Part shown: positions 32,388 to 46,500 of the stretch, one piece after another
Numbering within the stretch: the first letter of the stretch is position 1
Layout of the letters: every line of letters starts with the position of its first letter
NCBI GenBank assembly: GCA_030490835.1
Contig: CM059971.1
Coordinates: 46,920,012-46,984,011 of the forward strand
DNA length: 64,000 nt
Direction of reading: 5' to 3'
Origin: Annona cherimola
Taxonomy: Eukaryota > Streptophyta > Magnoliopsida > Magnoliales > Annonaceae
Program-made: the position numbers and the translations under genes
Notes under the pieces: model-generated
What the model was told of the DNA's origin: nothing
What the model saw: the letters and a program-made list of their open reading frames with translations, nothing else
Databases searched by the model: none

Positions 32388-33206
32388 TCATCGTCTGCCT
32401 GGGTCTTTCCTTATACAACGTCTACGACTAGGTGAGACTTTTGAGGGTGCCTCGGTGATCGTACTAGTGTCGGACCACGCAAGGTCCTCTTCCTCTCCAC
32501 TGATGTCGTCATCATCGTCATTGTCCTCCTCTTCCTCGCTTTCATTCTCCTCTACCTCCTTCTCTACTTCCTCCTCTACTTCCACTTCTTATTCTTCCTC
32601 GACAAGTTCGAGGAATTCCATGGGATCACCATCATCATTAATTTCCTCAAGCAAAGCAATTTCACCCATCTTTTTAGATATGTGAAACATAATCTCACCG
32701 GGACGAAGAGCCGCAGGTGTTTCAATAATTCCCTCACCACGACGCTCTTCGACATAGAGAGCCATTTCTTTTTCTCTCTGGTGAATCCTATCCCAACTTA
32801 CCCCATACCGGAACTGAACACACCCATGAACAAACTTGTACCACAGGCCTAGGTCAGGTGGTGTGGGTGCTGGAATCTTATTCCAAAAGTTCTGAAGATC
32901 TTGTGGAAACAAGTTATCTGTGGGAACTCGGGGAGACCTGGGGATGCCGAGGTAGGTTCCTGGAAGAACTCTTGCTCTAGAATCATAACTCGAGGACTAT
33001 CCTAAACTTTGTTTATGCTGGCCAGGGGGGACATGATAGTTTTCTTGAGGTTGGACAAAAGTGTGTCTAGGTGGAAATCCTGGAGGGACTACTGGATAAT
33101 GTACTGTGTTTTGCTGTGATACCCACCACCTATCCATGTTCTCCTCCCTTCTTCGTCTTTTTTCCACATCTTCCCTCTCCTTTCATAATTCTTCCGCACT
33201 CATCAT
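32388..33206 (-). pseudogene. Extra ORF between PBS and gag of element B (about 272 codons, three stops)
   Basis: One frame runs from ATG at 33206 to a stop at 32388, 819 bp, interrupted only by three point stops (TGA after MMSAEEL, TAG near 33003, TAA at 32586-32588) and no frameshift. Regions: a basic, charged start (EKRRRREENMDRWW), a proline-rich part (VVPPGFPPRH, NYHVPPGQ), a mixed globular part of about 100 residues (FPQDLQNFWNKIPAPTPPDL, FVHGCVQFRYGVSWDRIHQR, RPGEIMFHISKKMGEIALLE), then a very acidic tail (SEEEEDNDDDDD) and a basic end. It has the same orientation as gag. Element A has no room for it (its leader is 340 bp). No family was recognised; it may be an accessory retroelement gene or captured host sequence. 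Confidence 0.6.
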
Positions 33207-33392
33207 TCTTTTCCCCTTATCGCCATCTGTTCAAACATAGCAATTTAATTGCATTGCAAAGACAATTTATCATCATATATCATGCATCTCTTCATGTTAA
33301 TAACATATCTAATCATCATATAATCATGTATATCTCATCATATTCTTTCAATTTTTATGCTTAGAAATTTCCATGCATATTTACCAATCCTT

Positions 33393-33404
33393 ATTCTGAT
33401 ACCA
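33393..33404 (-). other. Primer binding site of element B
   Basis: On the minus strand TGGTATCAGAAT lies five bases after the LTR end; it matches the initiator methionine tRNA 3' end in the first ten bases. The bases beyond have mutated compared with element A. Confidence 0.75.
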
Positions 33405-33409
33405 AGCTC

Positions 33410-36400
33410 TGTAGCACCCCAAACCCGAGCGTCATATCCTGAGCCTTACCTCGAGATCGTTATTAATTGGTAAACGTGATCAGGATTGTTGCCCTGTCAC
33501 ATGGTGGGTTTTAATAGATATTTATCCAATTAAATATGTTTCCTTAGGTATTTATTTCCTTTTATTTGTCATCTCATGCATACATAGGTCATTTCCACCC
33601 AATAATTTCATAACTAAACATGATATTCAAGAGATATTTCAAACTTTCACATAAATCAAATGTCACATCATGTATCATCCATAGATGCCAGCATAGAATC
33701 ATCTAATTAATTTACAATCATTCAACATAAAATTTTCACAATCATGTACTTATAATATTTTTCTATTTCTTCAATGATCGGCTCTTGCTCCTTTACTAAG
33801 CCTCTTCTTTCCCCTGTCTATGGGTTTGACAAATGAAAATGTGAGTCGAAACTCAATAAGTAAGCTATATATTTTACAAGCAATCCATTTTGTAGGCAAT
33901 ATTTTTCATTCAAAATATCTTAGAAAGCAATTTATACCTTTTGAAAAGGTATATCTTGAAAACGTAGTTCTTGTACCTATCACAGGTACGACATGCATAA
34001 TGCAATGTAAAAACCGTGAAATTTGTCCTTCATAGGATGGAAGCTAGCTAGGCGACCATCCGTCCTTATCTTCTCCTAGCTTAGGGAGGGCGCCGCCAGC
34101 CTTGGGCCTATCTAAGCGACTTGGCCACACCAAAGGGAGACATTCGGTCCGCTTATACATTTTAGGTGGACCTAGTACTTTGTGCACATGAAACTTTCAT
34201 AAAACCATCTTTGACATGCTAGCATGATTTTTCATTCAGAAACTTAGAATCACATGTTCAAAACATTTATCAAAGAAATTTCGAAATATCATATTGTAAA
34301 CAAAAGAATCATTTCAAATACATATTTAACTAAGGAATGACCATCCTCAAATACATTAGAAATAATTTCAATAATCATGTAAAAACAGTTAGAGTAAAAG
34401 TTGCATTTATTTACAATAATTTAGAAAATAAAATCATTTAGAAATTTGCTTGCTTACCTGTCTCACTTTAGCTTTCTGAGTCTACCATTTCTTTGCTCTT
34501 GCCTACATGAGAATGATATAATATTTATATATTTCTCTTTTGCCTGCATCCAACTTAGTTTTCCAACCCATTTTCATTAACATACATAATCCATTTGACT
34601 TCTCAAGTCGTTATGCATATATAGCACATACTTGAACATTACATCGGCTATTACACATCATATTTAATCTCATAAGTAGGGTAATCATTCAATCACTTAA
34701 TAATCATTCGATAATCATCATTTAAAGGTTCATTACCTTCCATACACCATTTTTCACTTATTTTCCAAAATTTTATACATTGGTGCTCATTTTAAGACAC
34801 GTTGTTGCCTTAAGCCTCATTAATTAATCCCAAAATTTGAAATTAATATTATGCATCTAAAAAGATATATATTCATGAAATTTATCATACTTTCATGCAT
34901 TTTTTCCCATAATCAATTTACATAAGTCATTTACCACTTATTCATGTCCATCCTTCCATACATAGCCATTTCACAACACATATATGATGCATTTCATAAA
35001 ATTTTTCAAATCAGCAACTTAGTCCATAATTCAGAATGATTAGCATCCTTAATTAATACTTTATTTAGGGTATTTTTATGAAATTTTAATCCACTAATCA
35101 TAGGTTTCCAAAACAGCAACTTTGGAATTCTTTTTTCATACTTTCAACGTATCTTTCGATACTTAACCTAAAACAGTTTTATAATTCTGAATTTTCAGCA
35201 ATTAATCTAAATTTTCCTAATCCAAATCTAGGTGCTAATACATATTTAACATTCATAACTTAATCCCTTTCAAAACAGCAACTTCCATGTACATGTTGGG
35301 TACCTGTTTCATCCCATTTTGAATGTTCCTACTTAGGCCCTAAAATTCCAGATTTAAGGCAAGGTTAATTCATTCATTTTGGTCATTCAAAGTATCCTAA
35401 ATTTAGATTAATTCACCCCCTAAATCATCCATTATTTACTTAAGCATACTTATACAACATACATGTCACAAAAACATGAAAATCGGGTCCTATATATAAC
35501 CTTGAATTCCATTCTTTCCAAAATTCATATCTTAGGCTTAAATCAACATATATATTTCAATAAAACATGATTCATAGTCTAAACGTGATGCTAATCCAAA
35601 ACGGAAATTTAATATAGGCATTTAGGATTTTTCAAGTTAGGTTTTCAACCCATATTCCATTCTAATCTCCATTTCAACTTCATAAATCATTGAAATTCAT
35701 ATATATTCCTTAATACTCATTCAATATTTAATCAAATGGAATGCTAAATCACCATTTAAGGATTTGTTATGAATCACATTCATATCCAAAAGCTTGATGT
35801 AGAAAACTTAGAATGAAAGGGTTTAACACATCACATATACTTACTTGATTGTTGCAACTTTAACCCTAATCAACTCAAGCTTAATTTTCCCTTCTTTCTT
35901 CCTTTATTCTTCCTTCTTTGTTTCTCCTTTTTTTCTTCCTCCTTGTGGGGGTTCCCTTGGGAGTGCAAGGCTGCTGAGTTGTGGGAGTGTTTGCTACTTA
36001 GTAAAATTTTTCTAAGCCTTTCTTCTCATGGCCGTCCACCCCTATATATAATGGCTGGATTTTCCACCTTGTGGACCCCACTTTGAGCATGATTTTAAGG
36101 GTAAGTTAATGAACTTTTATCCCTTGTTGTGTTGTCCAATTTTTGGCCAAGTAAAATTATATTTTAAACAAATTTTTAAGTAGCAAAATCTGCTCTAAAT
36201 CTAGCTCAACTTGCTGTCCCCTTTTACATGTCCATATAGCTGCCTCTTTTGCCAAATTTTTACACACTTTAGAAGCCTTCATTTAATGGTAATTTATGTA
36301 CCTAATTAGTAGCTAGTTCAGCTATTAATTTAGCATAAAAAAATATCAAGAAAAAATCTAGCAGCAGGTCACTTGGACGTCCATGTGCATGACACCTTTG

Positions 36401-37315
36401 CTATCCACTGTTTGATTTATCAATAGGCAGCTGATATCAACGATTTTTTTATAATTCTTTCCACATGAATTAATGCTCATTTATGCACCCTCTCATGCTA
36501 GCTACTTAGGTATATAAATATATCACATAAAAAAAATACAAAAATCCAACTTTGGGGCTGGTTTGGACGTTTCATGGATGACACCTTTGCTATGCTAGTT
36601 TGAGCTCTTTCCTTAGCTAATTAACTCTAGCAAAATATCCAACGAATTTCCACACACATTAATGCATATAATACCCTGCATTTCACCTACATTTGACACA
36701 TATTTGAGCTATTAAAATTGCATTTAATCATGCACTATTGCCTTTAATGTATGGTACTTTTGTGGTGTAAAAGTCAACTGTATACACCTTTTTCTATTTA
36801 GGCATTTTTCTAGCATAATTTGCTTAATCTAATCCTTCTAAAATATTAATCTCATAATTTTATTCAACCTTTTCAAATTTCATCTCAATCCATTTTTTTC
36901 TAGCTCAAGTTATAGCTATTTGAAGTTAATGGTTGAATTTTGAATATAAACAATTAATTGTCACACTAATTTCATCAAAAATTTTCATAATCCAATAATC
37001 CCAAAAGATTCATCATTATCTACTTGCCTTTCAAATTTCACTTGAATCTGCCTTATAAGTGTTAAGTTATGAAGTTTCTAGTATTTTCCACTTAACTTCA
37101 TAATTATCATTAAAATTCTCATAAATCAAACCATAACTTTAAGATAATTATTCATGGTATATTGATAAGTTTCAATCATTATCAAACTACTTTAATCCCA
37201 TTGACCCATATCGGCTTATGATGATTACTTGAGTCACTAATTCTAATTCGTAACGCTAATTGCAATAACTTACCAAAATCACAAAAATCATCAAAAAATC
37301 AATTAAATCACATAT
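33410..37315 (-). mobile_element. 5' LTR of element B, outer end cut off by satellite
   Basis: Plus strand starts TGTAGCACCCC at 33410 and aligns along its length with the 3' LTR (22162-27217), without the SINE and the MITE. Alignment stops at 37315 in AAATCACATAT; the left LTR goes on for about 60 bp to GGGGTTTCACA. Satellite sequence starts at 37316, so the promoter-distal start of this LTR is missing. The TATA box is at 36043-36054 and the conserved island at 34042-34156. The frame at 33820-34035 is LTR sequence. Confidence 0.92.
36043..36054 (-). promoter_or_regulatory. Putative TATA box of element B 5' LTR
   Basis: Same CCATTATATATA sequence as at 25141-25152 in the sister LTR. It would have driven the genomic transcript of element B; the upstream U3 part is now partly replaced by satellite. 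Confidence 0.5.
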
Positions 37316-38258
37316 CGTTTGCATTTGAACGACAACGGATGACGTTAAAGGCATGCATATCGAATCAAATGAATTGAGTTGGATAGAATGAACATTGATT
37401 AGTTAGAATTGAGTACATCTAAATCTAATTGACTTGATTTCACTGTAATGAGAACGGGTATACTTTAACGGATACCTATTGATTCAAAAGAAATGACTCG
37501 GACAAAAGGAACTTTAATCAAAAAGAATTGACAACAATACCTTGATTTCATTTACATTCGAACGATAACGGATGACGTTAAAGGCATTCAAATCGAATCA
37601 AATGAATTGAGTTGGATAGAATGAACTTTGATTATTTAGAATAGTGTACAACTCAATCTAATTGACTTGATTTTACTGTAACGAGAATGAGTAAACTTTA
37701 ACTCATTCTAATAGATTCAAAACAACCAAATCGGATGTAAGGAACTTCAATAAACAAGAATTAACAACAATCCCTTGATTTTATTTACTTTCGAACGACA
37801 ACAAACGACCTTAAAAGCATTAAAATCGAATCAAATGAATTCAGTCGGATAAAATGAACTTTGATTATTTAGAATAGTGTACAAATGAATCTAATTGACT
37901 TAATTTGACTGTAATGAGAATGAGTAAACTTTAAAGCATTCCAATAGATTCAAAACAACCAAATCGGACGTAAGGAACTTCAATAAACAAGAATTAACAA
38001 CAATCCCTTGATTTCATTTACATTAGAACGACAACAAATGACCTTAAAAGCATTCAAACCGAATCAAATGAATTCAGTCGGATAGAATGAACTTTGATTA
38101 TTTAGAATAGTGTACACCTCAATCTAATTGACTCGATTTGATTGTAATGAGAACAAGTAAACCTTAACGCATTCCAATAGATTCAAAACAACCGAATCGG
38201 ACGTAAGGAACTTTAATAAATAAGAATTAACAACAATCCCTTGATTTCATTTACATTC

Positions 38259-40112
38259 AAACGACAACAAATGACATTAAAAGTATTCAAATCGAATCAA
38301 ATAAATTCAATCGGATAGAATGAACTTTCATTATCTAGAATTGAGTACAACTAAATCCAATTGACTTGATTTGACTGTAATGAGACCGAGTAAACTTTAA
38401 CGCATTCAAATAGATTCAAAGCAACCGAATAGGACGTAAGGAACTTCAATAAATAAGAATTAACAACAATCCCTTTATTTCGTTTGCATTTGAACGACCA
38501 CGGATGACGTTAAAGGCATTCATATCGAATCAAATGAATTGAGTTGGATAGAATGAACATTGATTAGTTAGAATGGAGTACATCTAAATCTAATTGACTT
38601 GATTTCACTGTAATGAGAACGGGTATACTTTAATGGATACCTATTGATTCAAAACAACTGACTCGGACAAAAGGAACTTCAATCAACCAACAATCCCTTG
38701 ATTTTATTTACATTCGAACGACAACAAATGACCTTAAAAGCATTCAAATCGAATCAAATGAATTCAGTCGGATAGAATGAACTTTGATTATTTAGAATAG
38801 TGTACAACTCAATCTAATTGACTCGATTTGATTGTAATGAGAACAAGTAAACTTTAACGCATTCCAGTAGATTCAAAACAACCGAATCGGACGTAAGGAA
38901 CTTTAATAAATAAGAATTAACAACAATCCCTTGATTTCATTTACATTCAAACGACAACAAATGACATTAAAAGTATTCAAATCGAATCAAATAAATTCAA
39001 TCGGATATAATGAACTTTCATTATCTAGAATTGAGTACAACTAAATCCAATTGACTTGATTTGACTGTAATGAGAACGAGTAAACTTTAACGCATTCAAA
39101 TAGATTCAAAGCAACCGAATAGGATGTAAGGAACTTCAATAAATAAGAATTAACAACAATCTCTTTATTTCGTTTGCATTTGAACGACAACGAATGACGT
39201 TAAAGGCATTCATATCGAATCAAATGAATTGAGTTGGATAGAATGAACATTGATTAGTTAGAATTGAGTACATCTAAATCTAATTGACTTGATTTCACTG
39301 TAATGAGAACGGGTATACTTTAACGGATACCTATTGATTCAAAACAACTGACTCGGACAAAGGAACTTCAATCAACAAGAATTGACAACAATCCCTTGAT
39401 TTTATTTACATTCGAACGACAACAAATGACCTTAAAAGCATTCAAATCGAATCAAATGAATTCAGTCGGATAGAATGAACTTTGATTATTTAGAATAGTG
39501 TACAACTCAATCTAATTGACTCGATTTGATTGTAATGAGAACAAGTAAACTTTAACGCATTCCAATAGATTCAAAACAACCGAATCGGACGTAAGGAACT
39601 TTAATAAATAAGAATTAACAACAATCCCTTGATTTCATTTACATTCAAACGACAACAAATGACATTAAAAGTATTCAAATCGAATCAAATAAATTCAATC
39701 GGATAGAATGAACTTTCATTATCTAGAATTGAGTACAACTAAATCCAATTGACTTGATTTGACTGTAATGAGAACGAGTAAACTTTAACGCATTCAAATA
39801 GATTCAAAGCAACCGAATAGGACGTAAGGAACTTCAATAAATAAGAATTAACAACAATCCCTTTATTTCGTTTGCATTTGAACGACAACGGATGACGTTA
39901 AAGGCATTCATATCGAATCAAATGAATTGAGTTGGATAGAATGAACATTGATTAGTTAGATTGAGTACATCTAAATCTAATTGACTTGATTTCACTGTAA
40001 TGAGAACGGGTATACTTTAACGAATACCTATTGATTCAAAACAACTGACTCGGACAAAAGGAACTTCAATCAACATGAATTGACAACAATACCTTGATTT
40101 CGTTTACATTCG
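38259..40112 (+). repeat. Trimeric higher-order repeat, block 1
   Basis: Three monomer types alternate: a (CATATCG, GTTAGAAT, ACGGGTATAC), b (AATGACCTT, CTCGATTTGATTG), c (TTCAAACGAC, AAAAGTATTC, AAATAAATTC). Type a starts at 38492, 39182 and 39880, type b at 38716 and 39414, type c at 38259, 38949 and 39647. The unit is about 698 bp, or 690 bp in the copy with a 9-bp deletion. Confidence 0.85.
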
Positions 40113-41277
40113 AACGACAACGGATGACGTTAAAGGCATTCAAATCGAATCAAATGAATTGAGGTGGATAGAATGAACTTTGATTATTTAGAATAGTGTA
40201 CAACTCAATCTAATTGACTTGATTTTACTGTAATGAGAAGGAGTAAACTTTAACGCATTCTAATAGATTCAAAACAACCAAATCAGATGTAAGGAACTTC
40301 AATAAACAAGAATTAACAACAATCCCTTGATTTTATTTACATTCGAACGACAACGAACGACCTTAAAAGCATTGAAATCGAATCAAATGAATTCAGTCGG
40401 ATAGAATGAACTTTGATTATTTAGAAGAGTGTACAACTCAATCTAATTGACTTGATTTGACTGTAATTAGAACGAGTAAACTTTAAAGCATTCCATTAGA
40501 TTCAAAACAACCAAATCGGACGTAAGGAACTTCAATAAACAAGAATTCACAACAATCCCTTGATTTCATTTACATTCGAACGACAACAAATGACCTTAAA
40601 CGCATTCAAATCGAATCAACTGAATTCAGTCGGATAGAATGAACTTTGATTATCTAGAATAGTGTACAACTCAATCTAATTGACTTGATTTGATTGTAAT
40701 GAGAACAAGTAAACTTTAACGCATTCCAATAGATTCAAAACAACCGAATCGGACGTAAGGAAATTTAATAAACAAGAATTAACAACAATCCCTTGATTTT
40801 ATTTTCATTTGAACGACAACAAATGACATTAAAAGCATTCAAATCGAATCAAATGAATTCAGTAGGATAGAATGAACTTTCATTATCTACAATTGAGTGC
40901 AACTAAATCTAATTGACTTGATTTGACTGCAATGAGAACGAGTAAACTTTAACGCATTCCAGTAGATTCAAAGCAACCGAATCGGACGTAAGGAACTTCA
41001 TTAAATAAGAATTAACAACAATCCCTTTATTTCATTTGCATTTGAACGACAACAAATGACCTGAAAGGAGTTCGAATCGAATCAACTGAATTTAGTCGGA
41101 TAGAATGAACTTTGATTATTTAGAATAGTGTACAACTCAATCTAAGTGACTTAATTTGACTGTAATGTTAACGAGTAAATTTTAACGCATTCAAATAGAT
41201 TCAAAACAACCGAATCGCACGTAAGGAACTTCAATAAATAAGAACTAACAACAATCCCTTGATTTTGTTTACATTCG

Positions 41278-43597
41278 AACGACAACGGATGACGTTAAAG
41301 GCATTCATATCGAATCAAATGAATTGAGTTGGATAGAATGAACATTGATTAGTTAGAATTGAGTACATCTAAATCTAATTGACTTGATTTCACTGTAATG
41401 AGAACGGGTATACTTTAACGGATACCTATTGATTCAAAACAACTGACTCGGACAAAAGGAACTTCAATCAACAAGAATTGACAACAATCCCTTGATTTTA
41501 TTTACATTCGAACGACAACAAAGGACCTTAAAAGCATTCAAATCGAATCAAATGAATTCAGTCGGATAGAATGAACTTTGATTATTTAGAATAGTGTACA
41601 ACTCAATCTAATTGACTCGATTTGATTGTAATGAGAACAAGTAAACTTTAACGCATTCCAATAGATTCAAAACAACCGAATCGGACGTAAGGAACTTTAA
41701 TAAACAAGAATTAACAACAATCCCTTGATTTCATTTACATTCAAACGACAACAAATGACATTAAAAGTATTCAAATCGAATCAAATAAATTCAATCGGAT
41801 AGAATGAACTTTCATTATCTAGAATTGAGTACAACTAAATCCAATTGACTTGATTTGACTGTAATGAGACCGAGTAAACTTTAACGCATTCAAATAGATT
41901 CAAAGCAACCGAATAGGACGTAAGGAACTTCAATAAATAAGAATTAACAACAATCCCTTTATTTCGTTTGCATTTGAACGACAACGGATGACGTTAAAGG
42001 CATTCATATCGAATCAAATGAATTGAGTTGGATAGAATGAACATTGATTAGTTAGAATGGAGTACATCTAAATCTAATTGACTTGATTTCACTGTAATGA
42101 GAACGGGTATACTTTAATGGATACCTATTGATTCAAAACAACTGACTCGGACAAAAGGAACTTCAATCAACCAACAATCCCTTGATTTTATTTACATTCG
42201 AACGACAACAAATGACCTTAAAAGCATTCAAATCGAATCAAATGAATTCAGTCGGATAGAATGAACTTTGATTATTTAGAATAGTGTACAACTCAATCTA
42301 ATTGACTCGATTTGATTGTAATGAGAACAAGTAAACTTTAACGCATTCCAATAGATTCAAAACAACCGAATCGGACGTAAGGAACTTTAATAAATAAGAA
42401 TTAACAACAATCCCTTGATTTCATTTACATTCAAACGACAACAAATGACATTAAAAGTATTCAAATCGAATCAAATAAATTCAATCGGATAGAATGAACT
42501 TTCATTATCTAGAATTGAGTACAACTAAATCCAATTGACTTGATTTGACTGTAATGAGAACGAGTAAACTTTAACGCATTCAAATAGATTCAAAGCAACC
42601 GAATAGGATGTAAGGAACTTCAATAAATAAGAATTAACAACAATCTCTTTATTTCGTTTGCATTTGAACGACAACGGATGACGTTAAAGGCATTCATATC
42701 GAATCAAATGAATTGAGTTGGATAGAATGAACATTGATTAGTTAGAATTGAGTACATCTAAATCTAATTGACTTGATTTCACTGTAATGAGAACGGGTAT
42801 ACTTTAACGGATACCTATTGATTCAAAACAACTGACTCGGACAAAAGGAACTTCAATCAACAAGAATTGACAACAATCCCTTGATTTTATTTACATTCGA
42901 ACGACAACAAATGACCTTAAAAGCATTCAAATCGAATCAAATGAATTCAGTCGGATAGAATGAACTTTGATTATTTAGAATAGTGTACAACTCAATCTAA
43001 TTGACTCGATTTGATTGTAATGAGAACAAGTAAACTTTAACGCATTCCAATAGATTCAAAACAACCGAATCGGACGTAAGGAACTTTAATAAATAAGAAT
43101 TAACAACAATCCCTTGATTTCATTTACATTCAAACGACAACAAATGACATTAAAAGTATTCAAATCGAATCAAATAAATTCAATCGGATAGAATGAACTT
43201 TCATTATCTAGAATTGAGTACAACTAAATCCAATTGACTTGATTTGACTGTAATGAGAACGAGTAAACTTTAACGCATTCAAATAGATTCAAAGCAACTG
43301 AATAGGACGTAAGGAACTTCAATAAATAAGAATTAACAACAATCCCTTTATTTCGTTTGCATTTGAACGATAACGGATGACGTTAAAGGCATTCATATCG
43401 AATCAAATGAATTGAGTTGGATAGAATGAACATTGATTAGTTAGATTGAGTACATCTAAATCTAATTGACTTGATTTCACTGTAATGAGAACGGGTATAC
43501 TTTAACGAATACCTATTGATTCAAAACAACTGACTCGGACAAAAGGAACTTCAATCAACATGAATTGACAACAATACCTTGATTTCGTTTACATTCG
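41278..43597 (+). repeat. Trimeric higher-order repeat, block 2
   Basis: Type a monomers at 41278, 41976, about 42666 and 43364 are separated by b and c types as in block 1. From 41976 to about 44100 it matches block 1 at an offset of 3484 bp, including private variants (GAATGGAGTAC at 38571 and 42055; the 9-bp deletion; GTTAGATTGAG; GAGAAGGAG). The block was therefore copied as a unit of about 2.1 kb. Confidence 0.82.
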
Positions 43598-46500
43598 AAC
43601 GACAACGGATGACGTTAAAGGCATTCAAATCGAATCAAATGAATTGAGGTGGATAGAATGAACTTTGATTATTTAGAATAGTGTACAACTCAATCTAATT
43701 GACTTGATTTTACTGTAATGAGAAGGAGTAAACTTTAACGCATTCTAATAGATTCAAAACAACCAAATCAGATGTAAGGAACTTCAATAAACAAGAATTA
43801 ACAACAATCCCTTGATTTTATTTACATTCGAACGACAACGAACGACCTTAAAAGCATTGAAATCGAATCAAATGAATTCAGTCGGATAGAATGAACTTTG
43901 ATTATTTAGAATAGTGTACAACTCAATCTAATTGACTTGATTTGACTGTAATTAGAACGAGTAAACTTTAAAGCATTCCATTAGATTCAAAACAACCAAA
44001 TCGGACGTAAGGAACTTCAATAAACAAGAATTCACAACAATCCCTTGATTTCATTTACATTCGAACGACAACAAATGACCTTAAACGCATTCAAATCGAA
44101 TCAACAGAATTCAGTCGGATAGAATGAACTTTGATTATTTAGAATAGTGTACAACTGAATCTAATTGACTTAATTTGACTGTAATGTGAACGAGTAAACT
44201 TTAACGCATTCCAATAGATTCAAAACAACCGAATCGGACGTAAGGAACTTCAATAAACCAGAATTAACAACAATCCCTTGATTTTATTTTAATTTGAATG
44301 ACAACAAATGACATTCAAAGCATTCAAATCGAATCAAATGAATTCAGTCGGATAGAATGAAGTTTCATTATCTACAATTGAGTGCAACTAAATCTAATTG
44401 ACTTGATTTGACTGTAATGAGAACGAGTAAACTTTAACGCATTCCAATAGATTCAAAGCAACCGAATCGGACGTAAGGAACTTCAATAAATAAGAATTAA
44501 CAACAATCCCTTTATTTCGTTTCCATTTGAACGACAACAAATGACCTGAAAGGCGTTCGAATCGAATCAACTGAATTCAGTCGGAAAGAATGAACTTTGA
44601 TTATTTAGAATAGTGTACAACTCAATCTAATTGACTTAATTTGACTGTAATGTGAACGAGTAAACTTTAACGCATTCCAATAGATTCAAAACAACCGAAT
44701 CGGACGTAAGAAACTTCAATAAATAAGAACTAACAACAATCCCTTGATTTCGTTTCCATTCGAACGACAACGGATGACCTTAAAGGTGTTCGAATCGAAT
44801 CAACTGAATTCAGTCGGATAGAATGAACTTTGATTATTTAGAATAGTGTACAACTCAATCTAATTGACTTAATTTGACTGTAATGTGAACGAGTAAACTT
44901 TAACGCATTCCAATAGATTCAAAACAACCGAATCGGACGTAAGGAACTTCAATAAATAAGAACTAACAACAATCCCTTTATTTTGTTTGCATTTGAACGA
45001 CAACAAATGACCTTAAAAGCATTCAAACCGAATCAAATGAATTCAGTCGGATAGAATGAACTTTGATTATTTAGAATAGTGTACAACTCAATCTAATTGA
45101 CTCGATTTGATTGTAATGAGAACAAGTAAACCTTAACGCATTCCAATAGATTCAAAACAACCGAATCGGACGTAAGGAACTTTAATAAATAAGAATTAAC
45201 AACAATCCCTTGATTTCATTTACATTCAAACGACAACAAATGACATTAAAAGTATTCAAATCGAATCAAATAAATTCAATCGGATAGAATGAACTTTCAT
45301 TATCTAGAATTGAGTACAACTAAATCCAATTGACTTGATTTGACTGTAATGAGACCGAGTAAACTTTAACGCATTCAAATAGATTCAAAGCAACCGAATA
45401 GGACGTAAGGAACTTCAATAAATAAGAATTAACAACAATCCCTTTATTTCGTTTGCATTTGAACGACAACGGATGACGTTAAAGGCATTCATATCGAATC
45501 AAATGAATTGAGTTGGATAGAATGAACATTGATTAGTTAGAATGGAGTACATCTAAATCTAATTGATTTGATTTCACTGTAATGAGAATGGGTATACTTT
45601 AATGGATACCTATTGATTCAAAACAACTGACTCGGACAAAAGGAACTTCAATCAACAAGAATTGACAACAATACCTTGATTTCGTTTACATTCGAACGAC
45701 AACGGATGACGTTAAAGGCATTCAAATCGAATCAAATGAATTGAGTTGGATAGAATGAACTTTGATTATTTAGAATAGTATACAACTCAATCTAATTGAC
45801 TTGATTTTACTGTAATGAGAACGAGTAAACTTTAACGCATTCTAATAGATTCAGAACAACCAAATCAGATGTAAGGAACTTCAATAAACAAGAATTAACA
45901 ACAATCCCTTGATTTTATTTACATTCGAACGACAACGAACGACCTTAAAAGCATTGAAATCGAATCAAATGAATTCAGTCGGATAGAATGAACTTTGATT
46001 ATTTAGAATAGTGTACAACTCAATCTAATTGACTTGATTTGACTGTAATTAGAACGAGTAAACTTTAAAGAATTCCAATAGATTCAAAACAACCAAATCG
46101 GACGTAAGGAACTTCAATAAACATGACTTAACAACAATCCCTTGATTTCATTTACATTCGAACGACAACAAATGACCTTAAACGCATTCAAATCGAATCA
46201 ACTGAATTCAGTCGGATAGAATGAACTTTGATTATTTAGAATAGTGTACAACTGAATCTAATTGACTTAATTTGACTGTAATGTGAACGAGTAAACTTTA
46301 ACGCATTCCAATAGATTCAAAACAACCGAATCGGACGTAACGAACTTCAATAAACCAGAATTGACAACAATCCCTTGATTTTATTTTAATTTGAATATTT
46401 AGAATAGTGTACAACTCAATCTAATTGACTTGATTTTATATTAATGAGAACGAGTAAACTTTAACGCATTCTAATAGATTCAAAACAACCAAATCGGATG

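Larger units (their letters stand above)
22162..37315 (-). mobile_element. Element B: Tekay/Del-like chromovirus, right end lost to satellite
   Basis: Minus-strand order: 5' LTR (33410-37315, outer end missing), PBS, extra ORF, gag, protease, RT, RNase H, integrase with chromodomain, PPT, 3' LTR (22162-27217). The internal region is about 6.2 kb. Integrase with a C-terminal chromodomain ending in NEATWELKEEV places it among chromoviruses; the HNVFHISVLRKY segment and long LTRs suggest the Tekay/Del lineage. All domains carry frameshifts or stops. The two LTRs are over 90% alike by eye, apart from a SINE and a MITE present only in the left one. The left target site would be TCTTG (22157-22161); its partner is lost. 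Confidence 0.92.

Noticed and set aside
22545..34035. A duplicated small gene (22545-22787 and 33820-34035)
   Set aside because: Both lie at the same position of the two LTRs of element B; the similarity is that of the LTR pair.
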